Part shown: positions 1-8,078 of the stretch, piece after piece
Numbering within the stretch: the stretch's first letter is position 1
Layout: each line of letters starts with the position of its first letter
Source of the DNA: an uncultured Clostridia bacterium
GTDB taxonomy: Bacteria > Bacillota > Clostridia > RGIG6154
Reading direction: 5' to 3'
DNA length: 26,022 bases
Assembly (NCBI GenBank): GCA_934446135.1
Contig: CAKSDT010000010.1
Coordinates: 1 to 26,022 of the forward strand
Program-made: the position numbers and the translations under genes
Notes under the pieces: model-generated
What the model saw: the letters and a program-made list of their open reading frames with translations, nothing else
The model's database searches: none
What the model was told of the DNA's origin: nothing

Positions 1-999
1 ATCAATTACTATAATTCCAAGATTCTTAACCGGTGTAAAAACCCCGGATCTGGCACCGACTATAACCCTCGCCTCACCGCTTTTAATCCTGTTCCAGGCA
101 TCAAATCTTTCTCCTGCCGAAAGACGGCTGTGATATATAGCCGTCTGTTTGCCAAACCTTGATGTGAAACGCCTTGCCATTTGCGGCGTAAGTGATATTT
201 CCGGTACAAGTATGATTGCATTTTTGCCTTTATCTAAAACATGCTGAACCGCCTGCAGGTAAACTTCTGTTTTTCCGCTGCCTGTTATTCCTCTTATCAA
301 AAAAGTGTCAGTAATATTCTTATCAACTGAGGAATTGATTGCATCTATAGCATTTTTTTGTTCATCAGTAGGGCTGAGCGGAGATGACTTTTCATCGCAT
401 AAATCCGAAAATGGATTTCGTTCTATTTTCTTTTCAAAAATTCTTATAAGACCCTTTTTTTCAAGAGAAGACACAGTACTTCTCGAAGTTGCGGCAAAAT
501 CGCACAAATCAGTTACTGCCATATCTTCTGCCGAGTTTAAAATTTCAAGCACTCTGCATGCCGCAGGTGCTTTTTTTCTCAGCATTTCTATAACCTGAGG
601 CAAGTCAGATACACCGTCTGCCACAGAAGCAAAATTAATAAGTTTATCACTTATACTGCTGTAAGTCCTTTTCTTTCCCGACATTGATCCGGGAGGCATA
701 ATAAGTCTTAACGCATCAAAATATGTGCAGGCATACCTGTCTCTGATCCAGCAGAGAAGGTTTGCGTCCTTTTGATCAAATTCGGTTTCAAGAACAGAAT
801 TGATGCACTTTAGTTTATCGCTTTCTTCCTCTTTTCCGATTCCTATAACCAAACCGTCAATAAGTTTATTTCCCCTTCCGAACGGAATCAAAACATGAGA
901 TCCTATTTCGGGCTTTTCGTTGTAAAGATACGAAAATGCTTTATCAACTGCTTTTGACGGATTGTTTATGATAACTTTAGCAGTATTTGTTGTAGTCAT
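1..999 (-). CDS. priA: Primosomal protein N' (replication restart helicase PriA), N-terminal part
   Basis: The gene starts at ATG 999-997 and reads open for 333 codons to the left edge, so roughly the first half of a normally 730-800 residue protein is present. PriA is a DEAH-type 3'-5' helicase that reloads the replisome at stalled forks. Residues 1-105 resemble the PriA 3'BD fold, followed by a winged-helix-like stretch around 145-190. The Walker A motif GITGSGKT lies at 237-244, followed by LVPEISLTPQM and GARSGVF, both characteristic of PriA. The window ends just as the Walker B strand (IIVID) begins. The start lies 5 nt after the rpoZ stop with only a weak ribosome site, so translational coupling to rpoZ is likely. 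Family assignment is secure; the zinc-binding and C-terminal helicase regions cannot be seen. Confidence 0.95.
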   Translation of the reverse strand, partial: MTTTNTAKVIINNPSKAVDKAFSYLYNEKPEIGSHVLIPFGRGNKLIDGLVIGIGKEEESDKLKCINSVLETEFDQKDANLLCWIRDRYACTYFDALRLIMPPGSMSGKKRTYSSISDKLINFASVADGVSDLPQVIEMLRKKAPAACRVLEILNSAEDMAVTDLCDFAATSRSTVSSLEKKGLIRIFEKKIERNPFSDLCDEKSSPLSPTDEQKNAIDAINSSVDKNITDTFLIRGITGSGKTEVYLQAVQHVLDKGKNAIILVPEISLTPQMARRFTSRFGKQTAIYHSRLSAGERFDAWNRIKSGEARVIVGARSGVFTPVKNLGIIVID

Positions 1000-1004
1000 A
1001 ACTT

Positions 1005-1223
1005 TCAGTTCCCGTCTGTCATTTCGGGGGGTACTATTACAATACTTCCCTCTGCAATTTCGTGAACTGCCAAAGATACCGGCTTATCACACTTTGATTT
1101 ATAATCTGTATATGTTGAATCAATATCTTCAGACAACTGTCTTGCTCTTTTTGCAACTGCAAGAACAAGTGAGTATCTGCTTTTAGCCTTTTCAAGTAAT
1201 GATGCAAGTGTTGGATATAACAT
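1005..1223 (-). CDS. rpoZ: DNA-directed RNA polymerase subunit omega
   Basis: A 72-residue protein that fits the small omega subunit, which helps assemble and stabilise core RNA polymerase by clamping the beta' subunit. It begins MLYPTLASLLEKAKSRYSLV, matching the family pattern P(S)-x-x-x-LL-x-x-x-x-SRY-x-LV, and continues VAKRARQL, the conserved helix that contacts beta'. A second conserved segment, KPVSLAVHEIAEG, corresponds to the KPV-x-x-A-x-x-EI-x-x-G signature. It sits between gmk (58 nt upstream) and priA (5 nt downstream), the usual Firmicutes neighbourhood. No separate promoter or terminator is visible, so it is presumably read from the yicC-remA-gmk transcript. Confidence 0.95.
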   Translation of the reverse strand: MLYPTLASLLEKAKSRYSLVLAVAKRARQLSEDIDSTYTDYKSKCDKPVSLAVHEIAEGSIVIVPPEMTDGN

Positions 1224-1281
1224 AATTTTACATAACCTTTCTGCCTGAACTATTATTTTTTATGCTGACAGGCACAGCCTA

Positions 1282-1848
1282 TTATTTTCTTTCTTTATTA
1301 ACAATTCCGATGATTTCCTTTGCTGCCTCCAAAGGATTATGATTTATAACAAAATAATCATATTCACGGCACAAACTCAATTCCTCAAGTGCTCTGTTAA
1401 GTCTTTGTTTAATAACATCTTCCGGCTCTGTCCCTCTGCCTTTAAGCCTTTTTTTTAGTTCTTTTTTGGAAGGAGGCATAACAAAAATAAGCAAACAATC
1501 AGGTCTTTTTTCTTTAACCTTCATTGCACCCTGGACTTCTATTTCAAGTATTACATTAACACCGTTTTTGAGATTTTCATCAACAGGTTTTTTAGGGGTT
1601 CCGTAATAATTTCCGCAAAAATTTGCATATTCCAAAAGTTCACCCTGATCAATAAGTTTTTCAAAATTTTCTTTTGTATCAAAGTAATAACTTATCCCTT
1701 CGGTTTCACCGGGTCTGGGTTTTCTTGTAGTCTTTGATACTGATATTTTATACTCATTGCTTAATTTTATGAGTTCTTTGCACACCGTGCCCTTTCCTAC
1801 TCCGGACGGACCGGAAATAACAAGAAGCAAACCTTGTTTATCAGACAT
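1282..1848 (-). CDS. gmk: Guanylate kinase
   Basis: A 188-residue cytoplasmic enzyme that phosphorylates GMP to GDP with ATP, serving the GTP/dGTP supply and (p)ppGpp balance. The P-loop GPSGVGKGT is at residues 13-21. The GMP-binding segment follows as SVSKTTRKPRPGE and G-x-SYYF, with E-x-LEYA and GNYYGTP, all hallmark guanylate kinase motifs. VILEIEVQGA corresponds to the conserved LEIDVQGA strand. Length is slightly under the usual 200-210, with no obvious missing motif. An AAGGAGAG ribosome site lies in the 3' end of remA, 3 nt before gmk, so the two are tightly coupled. Confidence 0.97.
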   Translation of the reverse strand: MSDKQGLLLVISGPSGVGKGTVCKELIKLSNEYKISVSKTTRKPRPGETEGISYYFDTKENFEKLIDQGELLEYANFCGNYYGTPKKPVDENLKNGVNVILEIEVQGAMKVKEKRPDCLLIFVMPPSKKELKKRLKGRGTEPEDVIKQRLNRALEELSLCREYDYFVINHNPLEAAKEIIGIVNKERK

Positions 1849-1851
1849 AAA

Positions 1852-2100
1852 TTAACTCTCCTTTTTGTGTTCCTCAAGTCTTTGTGCTATGGTTTCGGGC
1901 TGAAGTGCCGAAAGAATAACATGACCGCTGTCAAAAATTATAACTGCTCTGGTTTTTCTTCCGCAGGTTCCGTCAATCAGTCTGAATTTTTCCTTTGCCT
2001 GAGAAATAAGTCTTTTAACAGGTGCAGAGTCCGGCATAACAATTGAAACAATCCTGTCTGCCGAAACAATATTCCCGTACCCTATATTAATTAAATTCAT
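1852..2100 (-). CDS. remA: RemA-family DNA-binding regulator (DUF370)
   Basis: An 82-residue protein of the RemA/DUF370 family. In Bacillus subtilis RemA is a ring-forming DNA-binding activator of biofilm matrix and osmoprotection genes. Family hallmarks are visible throughout: INIGYGNIVSADRIVSIV at the N-terminus, DSAPVKRLI, the G-R-KTRAVI strand, and DSGHVILSALQPETIAQRL near the C-terminus. It sits between yicC and gmk, the conserved Firmicutes arrangement, which supports the call beyond sequence similarity. What it regulates in this organism cannot be read from the window. The gene ends 3 nt before the gmk start. Confidence 0.93.
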   Translation of the reverse strand: MNLINIGYGNIVSADRIVSIVMPDSAPVKRLISQAKEKFRLIDGTCGRKTRAVIIFDSGHVILSALQPETIAQRLEEHKKES

Positions 2101-2116
2101 TTTTCTTTCATCTGCC

Positions 2117-2995
2117 CTATTCGATATTTTGTATCTGTTCTCTTATTTTTTCTATTTCATTTTTTACATTAACAACTATATCAGAAATTTTAAGATCATT
2201 GCTCTTCGAACCTATTGTATTGATTTCTCTGTTCATTTCCTGAATAAGAAAATCAAGTTTCTTACCCACAGCACCGCCTGTTTCAAGAATTGATTTAAGT
2301 TCTGTTATATGGCTTTTAAGGCGTACTGTTTCCTCATCAACGCAAACCTTATCAGTATAAATTGCAACCTCGGTTATAATCCTGCTTTCATCAATTTCAT
2401 AGCCTTCCAACGCTTCTCTTATTTTTGAAAAAAGTTTTTCTTTATAATTTTCTATGTTTTGCGGAACTGTCTGTTCAATTTTTAAAACATACTCTAAAAT
2501 GATATCTGCCTTTGAAACAATATCGTTTTTGAGCCTTGCTCCTTCACGCTCTCTCATTTCATTATAGTTTAAAAGACATTCCTCAATAACAGGCTTTATT
2601 TCATTCCAAACAGCCTCATCGTCCTGTTCGGGTCTTTCGATTTTAACAACCTCGGGATTGCCTAAAAACCTTGATGCACTAAGATCATAATTAAGTCCTG
2701 TTTCCTCACAGAATTTTTTAAATTCCTTTATGTACTCTCCGGCAAGAGAACGGTCGATAACAACAGTTTTGTCAGACTGTTCACCTGTCATTACCGTTAT
2801 AAAAACATCAAGTTTTCCCCTTGTCGTATAGTTGCTGAGAAGAGGTCTTATCTTTTCCTCAGCAAATGTAAGAAACCTCGGCATTTTAAAATTAACATCA
2901 AGATACCGATTATTTACCGACTTAACTTCAACATTTATCTCCCTCTGCTCGGTTACTGACCTTGCCTTGCCGTAACCCGTCATACTTTTTATCAA
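2117..2995 (-). CDS. yicC: YicC family endoribonuclease
   Basis: A 292-residue protein of the YicC family; the E. coli member is an endoribonuclease implicated in small-RNA turnover. I choose the TTG at 2995-2993 as start. It gives the family N-terminus (M)IKSMTGYGKA, and a good ribosome site AAGGCGG lies 9 nt upstream. A longer in-frame reading from 3052 adds about 19 residues with no family resemblance. Conserved segments include EVKSVNNRYLD near residue 30 and, at the C-terminus, VGKKLDFLIQEMNREINTIGSKSND, the most diagnostic part of the family. It is the first gene of yicC-remA-gmk-rpoZ-priA and is separated from malQ by a terminator. Family is sure; a precise RNA target is not known here. 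Confidence 0.92.
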   Translation of the reverse strand: MIKSMTGYGKARSVTEQREINVEVKSVNNRYLDVNFKMPRFLTFAEEKIRPLLSNYTTRGKLDVFITVMTGEQSDKTVVIDRSLAGEYIKEFKKFCEETGLNYDLSASRFLGNPEVVKIERPEQDDEAVWNEIKPVIEECLLNYNEMREREGARLKNDIVSKADIILEYVLKIEQTVPQNIENYKEKLFSKIREALEGYEIDESRIITEVAIYTDKVCVDEETVRLKSHITELKSILETGGAVGKKLDFLIQEMNREINTIGSKSNDLKISDIVVNVKNEIEKIREQIQNIE

Positions 2996-3058
2996 ATAAA
3001 TCGCCGCCTTAAACATTATCCCTATTTTATACACCTGATAAGTATAACACATTTAAAG

Positions 3059-3098
3059 AAAAAAAGCAATATTTCGCAGACCGAAATATTGCTTTTTT
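3059..3098 (-). terminator. Rho-independent terminator after malQ
   Basis: An 11-bp perfect inverted repeat (GCAATATTTCG at 3066-3076 and its complement at 3082-3092) with a 5-nt loop, extended by flanking A and T runs. Read on the minus strand it follows the malQ stop by about 50 nt and ends in a U-rich tract. The A/T runs on both sides would let it work in either direction. It separates malQ from the yicC operon. Confidence 0.85.
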
Positions 3099-3147
3099 GT
3101 TGTTTTTTACCGTCTTTCTGTAAAATTCACCAAAAATCTCGCTTCAC

Positions 3148-4578
3148 CTATCTGTTGTAAAGCACATTGAGTCTTTTATATTTGTTTTTATCTATAGAGT
3201 CAAGTTGTTCTTTGGTAATTCTGTATTGCCAATTGCCGTCAGCCTTGCCCGGAATATTAAGTCTTGTGTCAGAACCGTAACCCAATATATCCTGAATCGG
3301 CAAAATAACCGTTCCGGCAGATGAAGCAAACATTGTTCTTATGATACTGTCATACCCTTTATCCCATTCGGGAGATGTGTAACCGCAGTATTCAAGAAGA
3401 TTTTTTCTCGACAAATCATCCTGTTCCCAAACATATCCCAAAAGAGTGTTATTATCGTGAGTTCCGGTATAAGCAATACAATTATTAATATAGTTGTGCG
3501 GTTTATGCGGATTATCCGAGTCAGATAAAAATCCAAACTGCAAAACCCTCATTCCGGGAAAAGAACTGTACTCCACAAGTTCTGTAACTTCTTTCGTGAT
3601 ATCCCCTAAATCTTCTGCAATAATCATTTTTCCTTCAGAAACCTTCTTTATTGCATCAATAAAATCCTTCCCCGGACCTTTTTCCCATTTTCCGTCTTTT
3701 GCAGTTTCGGCATCAAAAGGAACGCACCAGTAACTCTGAAGGCCTCTGAAATGATCAATTCTGACAGCGTCAAACATAGAAAATGAATGCTTCAGCCTGT
3801 CACACCACCACTTGTACGAGTCCTTTTTCATTTTTGCCCAATCGTAAATAGGATTGCCCCATAACTGACCGTCCTTTGCAAAATAATCGGGCGGAACCCC
3901 CGCAACACATTTCGGATTATTATCCTCGTCAAGCAAAACCTGTTCCTTGTTTGCCCAAACATCGCAACTGTCATATGCCACATAAATCGGAATATCGCCA
4001 ATTATTTTTATTCCTTTTTCATTTGCATACTCTTTAATTTCCGACCACTGCGAAAAAAATTTATACTGAATAAACTGCCACATAAACAAAACATCGGGAT
4101 CTGTTTTGTCAGTTGTCCACCTGTTCCACGGAAGTTCGTTATTAGCCTTTTTAAGGGCCATAAATTTACAAAAATCATCTATATACTTATTCTTCTTTAC
4201 AAAAGCAACGATTTTTTCTCTGTCTTTTACTCTCGAAGATGCCTTCATCAAAATATCGCATCTCGTATGATAAAGCCTTACATATTCAGCACTGTACGGA
4301 GTCTGCTGCCTGTAAATCTCCAATTCTTCCGATGTTATAAGATTTTCCTCATAAAGTCTCGGAAGGTCGACAAAATATGGGTTTCCGCCAAATGCCGAGT
4401 ATGATTTATATGGCGAATTGCACTCATCAACCATACAAAACGGAAGAACCTGCCAATATTTAAATCCGCACTCCGAAAGAAAATCTATAAAATATTTTGC
4501 ATTGTCCCCAAAACTTCCTATAGAATAATCGCCGAAAAGCGACGAAATGTGCATAAGCACACCGCTTGAGCGTTCCAT
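3148..4578 (-). CDS. malQ: 4-alpha-glucanotransferase (amylomaltase, GH77)
   Basis: A 476-residue amylomaltase that transfers alpha-1,4-glucan segments between maltodextrins in the cytoplasm, in glycogen or maltodextrin metabolism. Counting from ATG 4578, the GH77 catalytic residues are in place: nucleophile Asp275 in AVRIDHFRG, acid/base Glu322 in IIAEDLG, and the third carboxylate Asp375 in TGTHDNNT. The family segments SPYKSYSAFGGNPYFVDL and GDIPIYVAYDS are present. I prefer ATG 4578 (MERSSGVL) over the longer in-frame start at 4614, because AAGGGG lies about 10 nt upstream and typical members begin near R-x-SG-V-L. It is transcribed alone from a consensus promoter at 4614-4642 and ends at the hairpin 3059-3098. 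Confidence 0.96.
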   Translation of the reverse strand: MERSSGVLMHISSLFGDYSIGSFGDNAKYFIDFLSECGFKYWQVLPFCMVDECNSPYKSYSAFGGNPYFVDLPRLYEENLITSEELEIYRQQTPYSAEYVRLYHTRCDILMKASSRVKDREKIVAFVKKNKYIDDFCKFMALKKANNELPWNRWTTDKTDPDVLFMWQFIQYKFFSQWSEIKEYANEKGIKIIGDIPIYVAYDSCDVWANKEQVLLDEDNNPKCVAGVPPDYFAKDGQLWGNPIYDWAKMKKDSYKWWCDRLKHSFSMFDAVRIDHFRGLQSYWCVPFDAETAKDGKWEKGPGKDFIDAIKKVSEGKMIIAEDLGDITKEVTELVEYSSFPGMRVLQFGFLSDSDNPHKPHNYINNCIAYTGTHDNNTLLGYVWEQDDLSRKNLLEYCGYTSPEWDKGYDSIIRTMFASSAGTVILPIQDILGYGSDTRLNIPGKADGNWQYRITKEQLDSIDKNKYKRLNVLYNR

Positions 4579-4613
4579 ATACTCTAAACCCCTTTTAATT
4601 AAACTATACAACA

Positions 4614-4642
4614 ATTATACAATAACTGTTGCATTTTTTCAA
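4614..4642 (-). promoter_or_regulatory. Sigma-A type promoter of malQ
   Basis: On the minus strand a TTGAAA -35 box (4637-4642) and a perfect TATAAT -10 box (4614-4619) are separated by exactly 17 nt. They lie about 40 nt upstream of the chosen malQ start. The uppP promoter points the other way about 20 nt away. Confidence 0.75.
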
Positions 4643-4659
4643 TAACATATAAAAATTTA

Positions 4660-4688
4660 TTGCGTATATTATGTATTTTTGTTATAAT
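4660..4688 (+). promoter_or_regulatory. Sigma-A type promoter of uppP
   Basis: A TTGCGT -35 box (4660-4665) and a perfect TATAAT -10 box (4683-4688) have a 17-nt spacer and sit about 30 nt upstream of the uppP ATG at 4720. The -35 is weaker than consensus. Confidence 0.65.
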
Positions 4689-4719
4689 ATATTTTAATAA
4701 GCAGAGAAAGGTGATAAAG

Positions 4720-5547
4720 ATGGAAATATTAAAATCAATAATTCTTGGAATTGTAGAAGGCATTACAGAGTGGCTTCCGATAAGTTCTACAGGTCATCTC
4801 ATACTCGTTGAAGAATTTTTAAAACTCAATGTTTCAGACGCTTTTATGGAAATGTTTCGTGTTGTTATCCAGTTAGGCGCTATAATGGCGGTCGTTGTTT
4901 TGTATTTTGGAAAACTTAATCCGTTTTCTCCCAAAAAATCCAAAACACAAAAAAGAGAGACCTGGAACATTTGGGGAAAAGTTGTAGTCGGCGTATTACC
5001 TGCAGCAATAATAGGTCTTAAATTCGATGACTATATGAATAACCATTTTTACAATTGGAAAACGGTTTCAATAACACTTATAGTTTACGGCATACTTTTT
5101 ATAGTTCTTGAAAACATCAATAAAAACAAAAACTTTAGGATTAAAAATTTCAAACATCTTTCATACAAAGCAGCACTCGGCATCGGTTGTTTTCAGGTTT
5201 TATCCCTGATACCGGGAACAAGCCGCTCGGGTTCAACCATTTTAGGTGCAATGATTTTAGGAACAAATCGTGAGGTTGCGGCGGAATACTCTTTCTTCCT
5301 TGCAATACCTGTAATGTTTGGTGCAAGTCTTCTTAAACTTGTTAAATTTTTCTTGAAAACAGGTTTATCATTCTCAAGCCTGGAAATTCAAGTACTTATT
5401 GCAGGTCTTATCACCGCTTTTGTTGTTTCGGTAATTGCAATAAAATTCCTGATGAAATACATAAGAAAACACGATTTCCGGGTTTTCGGATGGTATAGAA
5501 TAATTCTTGGTATATTAGTTATTCTGTACTTTGCGTTAGTAAGATAG
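4720..5547 (+). CDS. uppP: Undecaprenyl-diphosphatase (UppP/BacA)
   Basis: A 275-residue integral membrane phosphatase that recycles undecaprenyl pyrophosphate to undecaprenyl phosphate, the lipid carrier for peptidoglycan; overproduction confers bacitracin resistance in other species. Both catalytic signatures are visible: EGITEWLPISSTGHL (residues 13-27, with Glu17 and His26) and PGTSRSGST (165-173, with Arg169). About seven to eight hydrophobic segments span the protein. The start is ATG 4720, behind GAAAGGTGAT; a longer in-frame reading from 4660 would overlap the promoter and is rejected. The gene stands alone between its own promoter and a strong terminator, with no linked resistance genes. 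Confidence 0.97.
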   Translation: MEILKSIILGIVEGITEWLPISSTGHLILVEEFLKLNVSDAFMEMFRVVIQLGAIMAVVVLYFGKLNPFSPKKSKTQKRETWNIWGKVVVGVLPAAIIGLKFDDYMNNHFYNWKTVSITLIVYGILFIVLENINKNKNFRIKNFKHLSYKAALGIGCFQVLSLIPGTSRSGSTILGAMILGTNREVAAEYSFFLAIPVMFGASLLKLVKFFLKTGLSFSSLEIQVLIAGLITAFVVSVIAIKFLMKYIRKHDFRVFGWYRIILGILVILYFALVR

Positions 5548-5553
5548 ACAGTT

Positions 5554-5594
5554 ATAAAATCAGAAGGTGTAATTTAAACACCTTCTGATTTTAT
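5554..5594. terminator. Bidirectional terminator between uppP and the MATE gene
   Basis: A 17-bp perfect inverted repeat (5554-5570 and 5578-5594) with a 7-nt loop. The core is CAGAAGGTGT/ACACCTTCTG, and the outer arms ATAAAAT/ATTTTAT supply a U-rich 3' end in either direction. It lies just after uppP and its right arm includes the stop codon of the convergent MATE gene, so it can end both transcripts. Confidence 0.88.
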
Positions 5595-6925
5595 ATATAA
5601 TTATATTTTTTCCTCTGCGTTACAAGGAATATGAGCGAAACAATAAGCGCAAAAACTTCGGCAACCATAACAGACGCCCAAATTCCGTCAAGATCTAAAA
5701 TAAGCGGCAAAATCAAAACTGATGCTGTCTGGAAAATCAAAGTTCTTATAAATGAAATTGCAGCCGACACCCCGCCGTTATTAAGTGCGGTGAAAAATGA
5801 CGATGCAAATATATTAAATCCGGAAAGCAAAACTGAAAATGACAAAATCTTAACAGCGTGAGTTGTAAGATTAAACAGTTCCTCATTATAACCGACGAAA
5901 ATTTTTGCAAGAACAGGTGCGGAAACTTCAGCGACAACGGTAAGAACAACACCCGTTACAGTCATAATAATTGTGCTTTTTTTCAGTATATTTTTAAGTT
6001 CATCAGTGTTGTCAGCACCATAGTGATAACTTATTATCGGTGCACTTCCTATTGCGTAACCTATATATATCGCAACAAATATAAATTGAACATACATTAA
6101 AACTCCATATGCAGAAACTCCGTTTTCTCCGGCATATTGCAAAAGTCTGAAATTATAAAGCATACTTACAATAGAATGAGATATATTACTCATAAGTTCG
6201 GAAGAACCGTTAACACAGGCATCAAAAATCGGTCTGAACTTCAATTTTGCAGGATGAAATCTTAACTTGCTGCTATTTTCTCTCCAAAAATACAGCAAAG
6301 GAATTACCCCGCCGACACACTGACTTATCCCCGTTGCGATTGCGGCACCTGCCACTCCCCATTTAAATCCTGCTATAAACAAAGCGTCCAAAACCATATT
6401 CGTAACACCGGCTGCAACTGTGTTTAAAAGACCAAGTTTGGGTTTTTCGGCCGCAATAAAAAAACTTTGAAAAACATTTTGAAGCATAAATGCCGTCGTG
6501 AACGAAATTACCCACCTGCCGTATATCACACAATAATCAAGCATTTTGGGTGTTGCACCTAAAAACAGTGCAACCTGTTTCATAAACACAAATCCTATTA
6601 CTGACATTATAACGCCGAGCAAAAGTGTGAACCCAATCATTATTGAAAAATATCTGTTTGCCCTTTCTGTATGTCCTTCGCCCAAAACTCTTGCAACCAA
6701 TGCAGTTCCGCCGGTACCTACCATAAATCCCATACCGCCCAAAACCATTATGAAGGGCATCACAAGATTTATCGCTGCAAAAGGTGTTTTGCCGACAAAA
6801 TTAGATACAAAGAGTCCGTCTACGACCCCGTAAATCGAAGTAAAAACCATCATAACTATTGAAGGTATAACAAACCTTATAAGTCTTTTATAATTAAAAT
6901 GATCTGACAACTGAATATTAGACAT
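5591..6925 (-). CDS. MATE family multidrug/sodium efflux transporter
   Basis: A 444-residue polytopic membrane protein with about twelve hydrophobic segments in two homologous halves, as in MATE antiporters that use sodium or proton gradients to export cationic compounds. The N-terminal half has the pattern IPSIVMMVFTSIYGVVDGLFV, then GTGGTALVARVLGEG, a conserved MATE stretch; AAEKPKLGLLNTV is the usual cytoplasmic loop. It is closest in feel to the MepA-like branch, but the substrate cannot be told. The AAAAGGTG ribosome site and the 11-nt gap from the lipoprotein gene indicate one transcript. The stop codon lies inside the shared terminator. Confidence 0.93.
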   Translation of the reverse strand: MSNIQLSDHFNYKRLIRFVIPSIVMMVFTSIYGVVDGLFVSNFVGKTPFAAINLVMPFIMVLGGMGFMVGTGGTALVARVLGEGHTERANRYFSIMIGFTLLLGVIMSVIGFVFMKQVALFLGATPKMLDYCVIYGRWVISFTTAFMLQNVFQSFFIAAEKPKLGLLNTVAAGVTNMVLDALFIAGFKWGVAGAAIATGISQCVGGVIPLLYFWRENSSKLRFHPAKLKFRPIFDACVNGSSELMSNISHSIVSMLYNFRLLQYAGENGVSAYGVLMYVQFIFVAIYIGYAIGSAPIISYHYGADNTDELKNILKKSTIIMTVTGVVLTVVAEVSAPVLAKIFVGYNEELFNLTTHAVKILSFSVLLSGFNIFASSFFTALNNGGVSAAISFIRTLIFQTASVLILPLILDLDGIWASVMVAEVFALIVSLIFLVTQRKKYNYI

Positions 6926-6936
6926 ATTTTCACCTT

Positions 6937-7947
6937 TTAAAAATAATTAATAATCTTATGTGTATAAGAAAACGAAAGCAAATCGGCATCAAACATAATA
7001 TGAGAATAATTATCATCCTTTATAAATTGTCCGCTTTCGTACTTGTTTTTATTGTCCCATGTTATATCGGAAATAATCCACCTGCCATCTATATATGCCT
7101 CAACCCAAGTGTGATTCGGCTCTTTTTCCAAAGAATTTTCACCGTTCCACTCGTCGTCCTCCCCAATGCCCAAAGCATATCCTGAAACTGTAACGGCATC
7201 TATTCCCTGAACTCTCAAGAGCGAAACTGCAAGGTTTGAAATCCCTGTGCACAATGTTTTTCCGGTTTCTATTGCATTTATCGGTGAGATATCTGAATAA
7301 TCCCCTTCATTAAACGCATCGTCATCATAATAAATATTTTCGCATATATAGTCGTGTATCTTAAGAAATTTTTCATAATCACTTTTTATACCGCTGCATA
7401 TTTCGTCTGACAAAGTCTTAATTTTTTCATTTCTTACAGTTAAATCAACTGCTTTGGCAATGGCCGAAATCAAATGTTTGTTCTGAGCATATTGTTTTTT
7501 ATTTTTTTCGTAAACAACAGGTACATCTGCACACCATTTTTCATCTTTTTTTAAAAATTTTATACTCTCTGTCACAAAACCTTCATATTCACCGTACGGC
7601 TCAAAATTCGAATACAACTGAACACTTACTGTTTCGCAATCCGAAATATCCGTCGATTTTACAAACCCTTCAAGCGAATTATCCGAAATTTTTTCAGTTT
7701 TTTCCTCTCCGTTTTCATTTAAGACGCTCATAACAATATACTTTTTACTTAAACTGTCGGAAATTCCGGAAATAAAAAGAGTATTATTTTCAATCCCCGC
7801 TCTCACAAATTCTTTGTCATAATACCCAGTTGTTATAAAAGATGTTTCCGTTTCTTCTTTTAAATCCGAACTGCTGTAAAAAAACTCACAGGCCGAAATA
7901 CCGAAAAGCATTAAAAAACATAAAAAACAAAATGAAATTCTTTTCAT
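6937..7947 (-). CDS. Lipoprotein with transglutaminase-like domain
   Basis: A 336-residue predicted cell-surface lipoprotein. The N-terminus has two basic residues, a hydrophobic core and a lipobox ISAC, with the lipidated cysteine at residue 20. Residues about 150-336 form a transglutaminase-like cysteine protease fold: Cys233 in GKTLCTGISNLA, His279 in NHTWVEAYIDG and Asp294 in WIISDITWD make the expected triad. Residues 30-150 look like a beta-rich spacer of unknown role. Such domains may cleave or cross-link peptides at the surface; the actual substrate is unknown. It has its own consensus promoter (7980-8008), a GAGGT ribosome site, and is followed after 11 nt by the MATE gene. Confidence 0.85.
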   Translation of the reverse strand: MKRISFCFLCFLMLFGISACEFFYSSSDLKEETETSFITTGYYDKEFVRAGIENNTLFISGISDSLSKKYIVMSVLNENGEEKTEKISDNSLEGFVKSTDISDCETVSVQLYSNFEPYGEYEGFVTESIKFLKKDEKWCADVPVVYEKNKKQYAQNKHLISAIAKAVDLTVRNEKIKTLSDEICSGIKSDYEKFLKIHDYICENIYYDDDAFNEGDYSDISPINAIETGKTLCTGISNLAVSLLRVQGIDAVTVSGYALGIGEDDEWNGENSLEKEPNHTWVEAYIDGRWIISDITWDNKNKYESGQFIKDDNYSHIMFDADLLSFSYTHKIINYF

Positions 7948-7979
7948 TTTTTTACCTCAAAAAGAATAGTAATGTATCA

Positions 7980-8008
7980 ATTATCGCATATCTTTAAACA
8001 AAAGTCAA
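7980..8008 (-). promoter_or_regulatory. Sigma-A type promoter of the lipoprotein-MATE pair
   Basis: On the minus strand TTGACT (8003-8008) and GATAAT (7980-7985) are 17 nt apart, with a TG one base before the -10 box (extended -10). The pair lies about 33 nt upstream of the lipoprotein ATG. Confidence 0.75.
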
Positions 8009-8028
8009 CCTTAAATTATTTAACGGTA

Positions 8029-8055
8029 ACACATTTAAAAGGTATACATAAAATA
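8029..8055 (+). promoter_or_regulatory. Candidate sigma-K promoter of dpaA
   Basis: CATAAAATA at 8047-8055 is an exact match to the sigma-K -10 consensus CATAnnnTA, and an AC dinucleotide (8029-8030) lies 16 nt upstream, as expected for the short sigma-K -35. No good sigma-A promoter for dpaA was seen. In B. subtilis the spoVF (dpaAB) operon is under sigma-K in the mother cell, so the match makes sense. AT-rich DNA gives chance matches, hence moderate confidence. Confidence 0.55.
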
Positions 8056-8078
8056 TTACTGACGAGGCGGTGGATTTT

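Noticed and set aside
305..598. Many 60-115 codon open frames opposite or within the large genes, for example 305-598, 12179-12523, 21432-21746 and 24820-25134
   Set aside because: They are shadows of priA, trmB, the symporter and iorA; the real genes have recognisable motifs and ribosome sites.
2996..3058. A sigma-A promoter for the yicC operon
   Set aside because: TATACT and TATAAAAT look like -10 boxes on the minus strand, but neither has a convincing -35 at 16-18 nt. A promoter is expected here, but I cannot place it.
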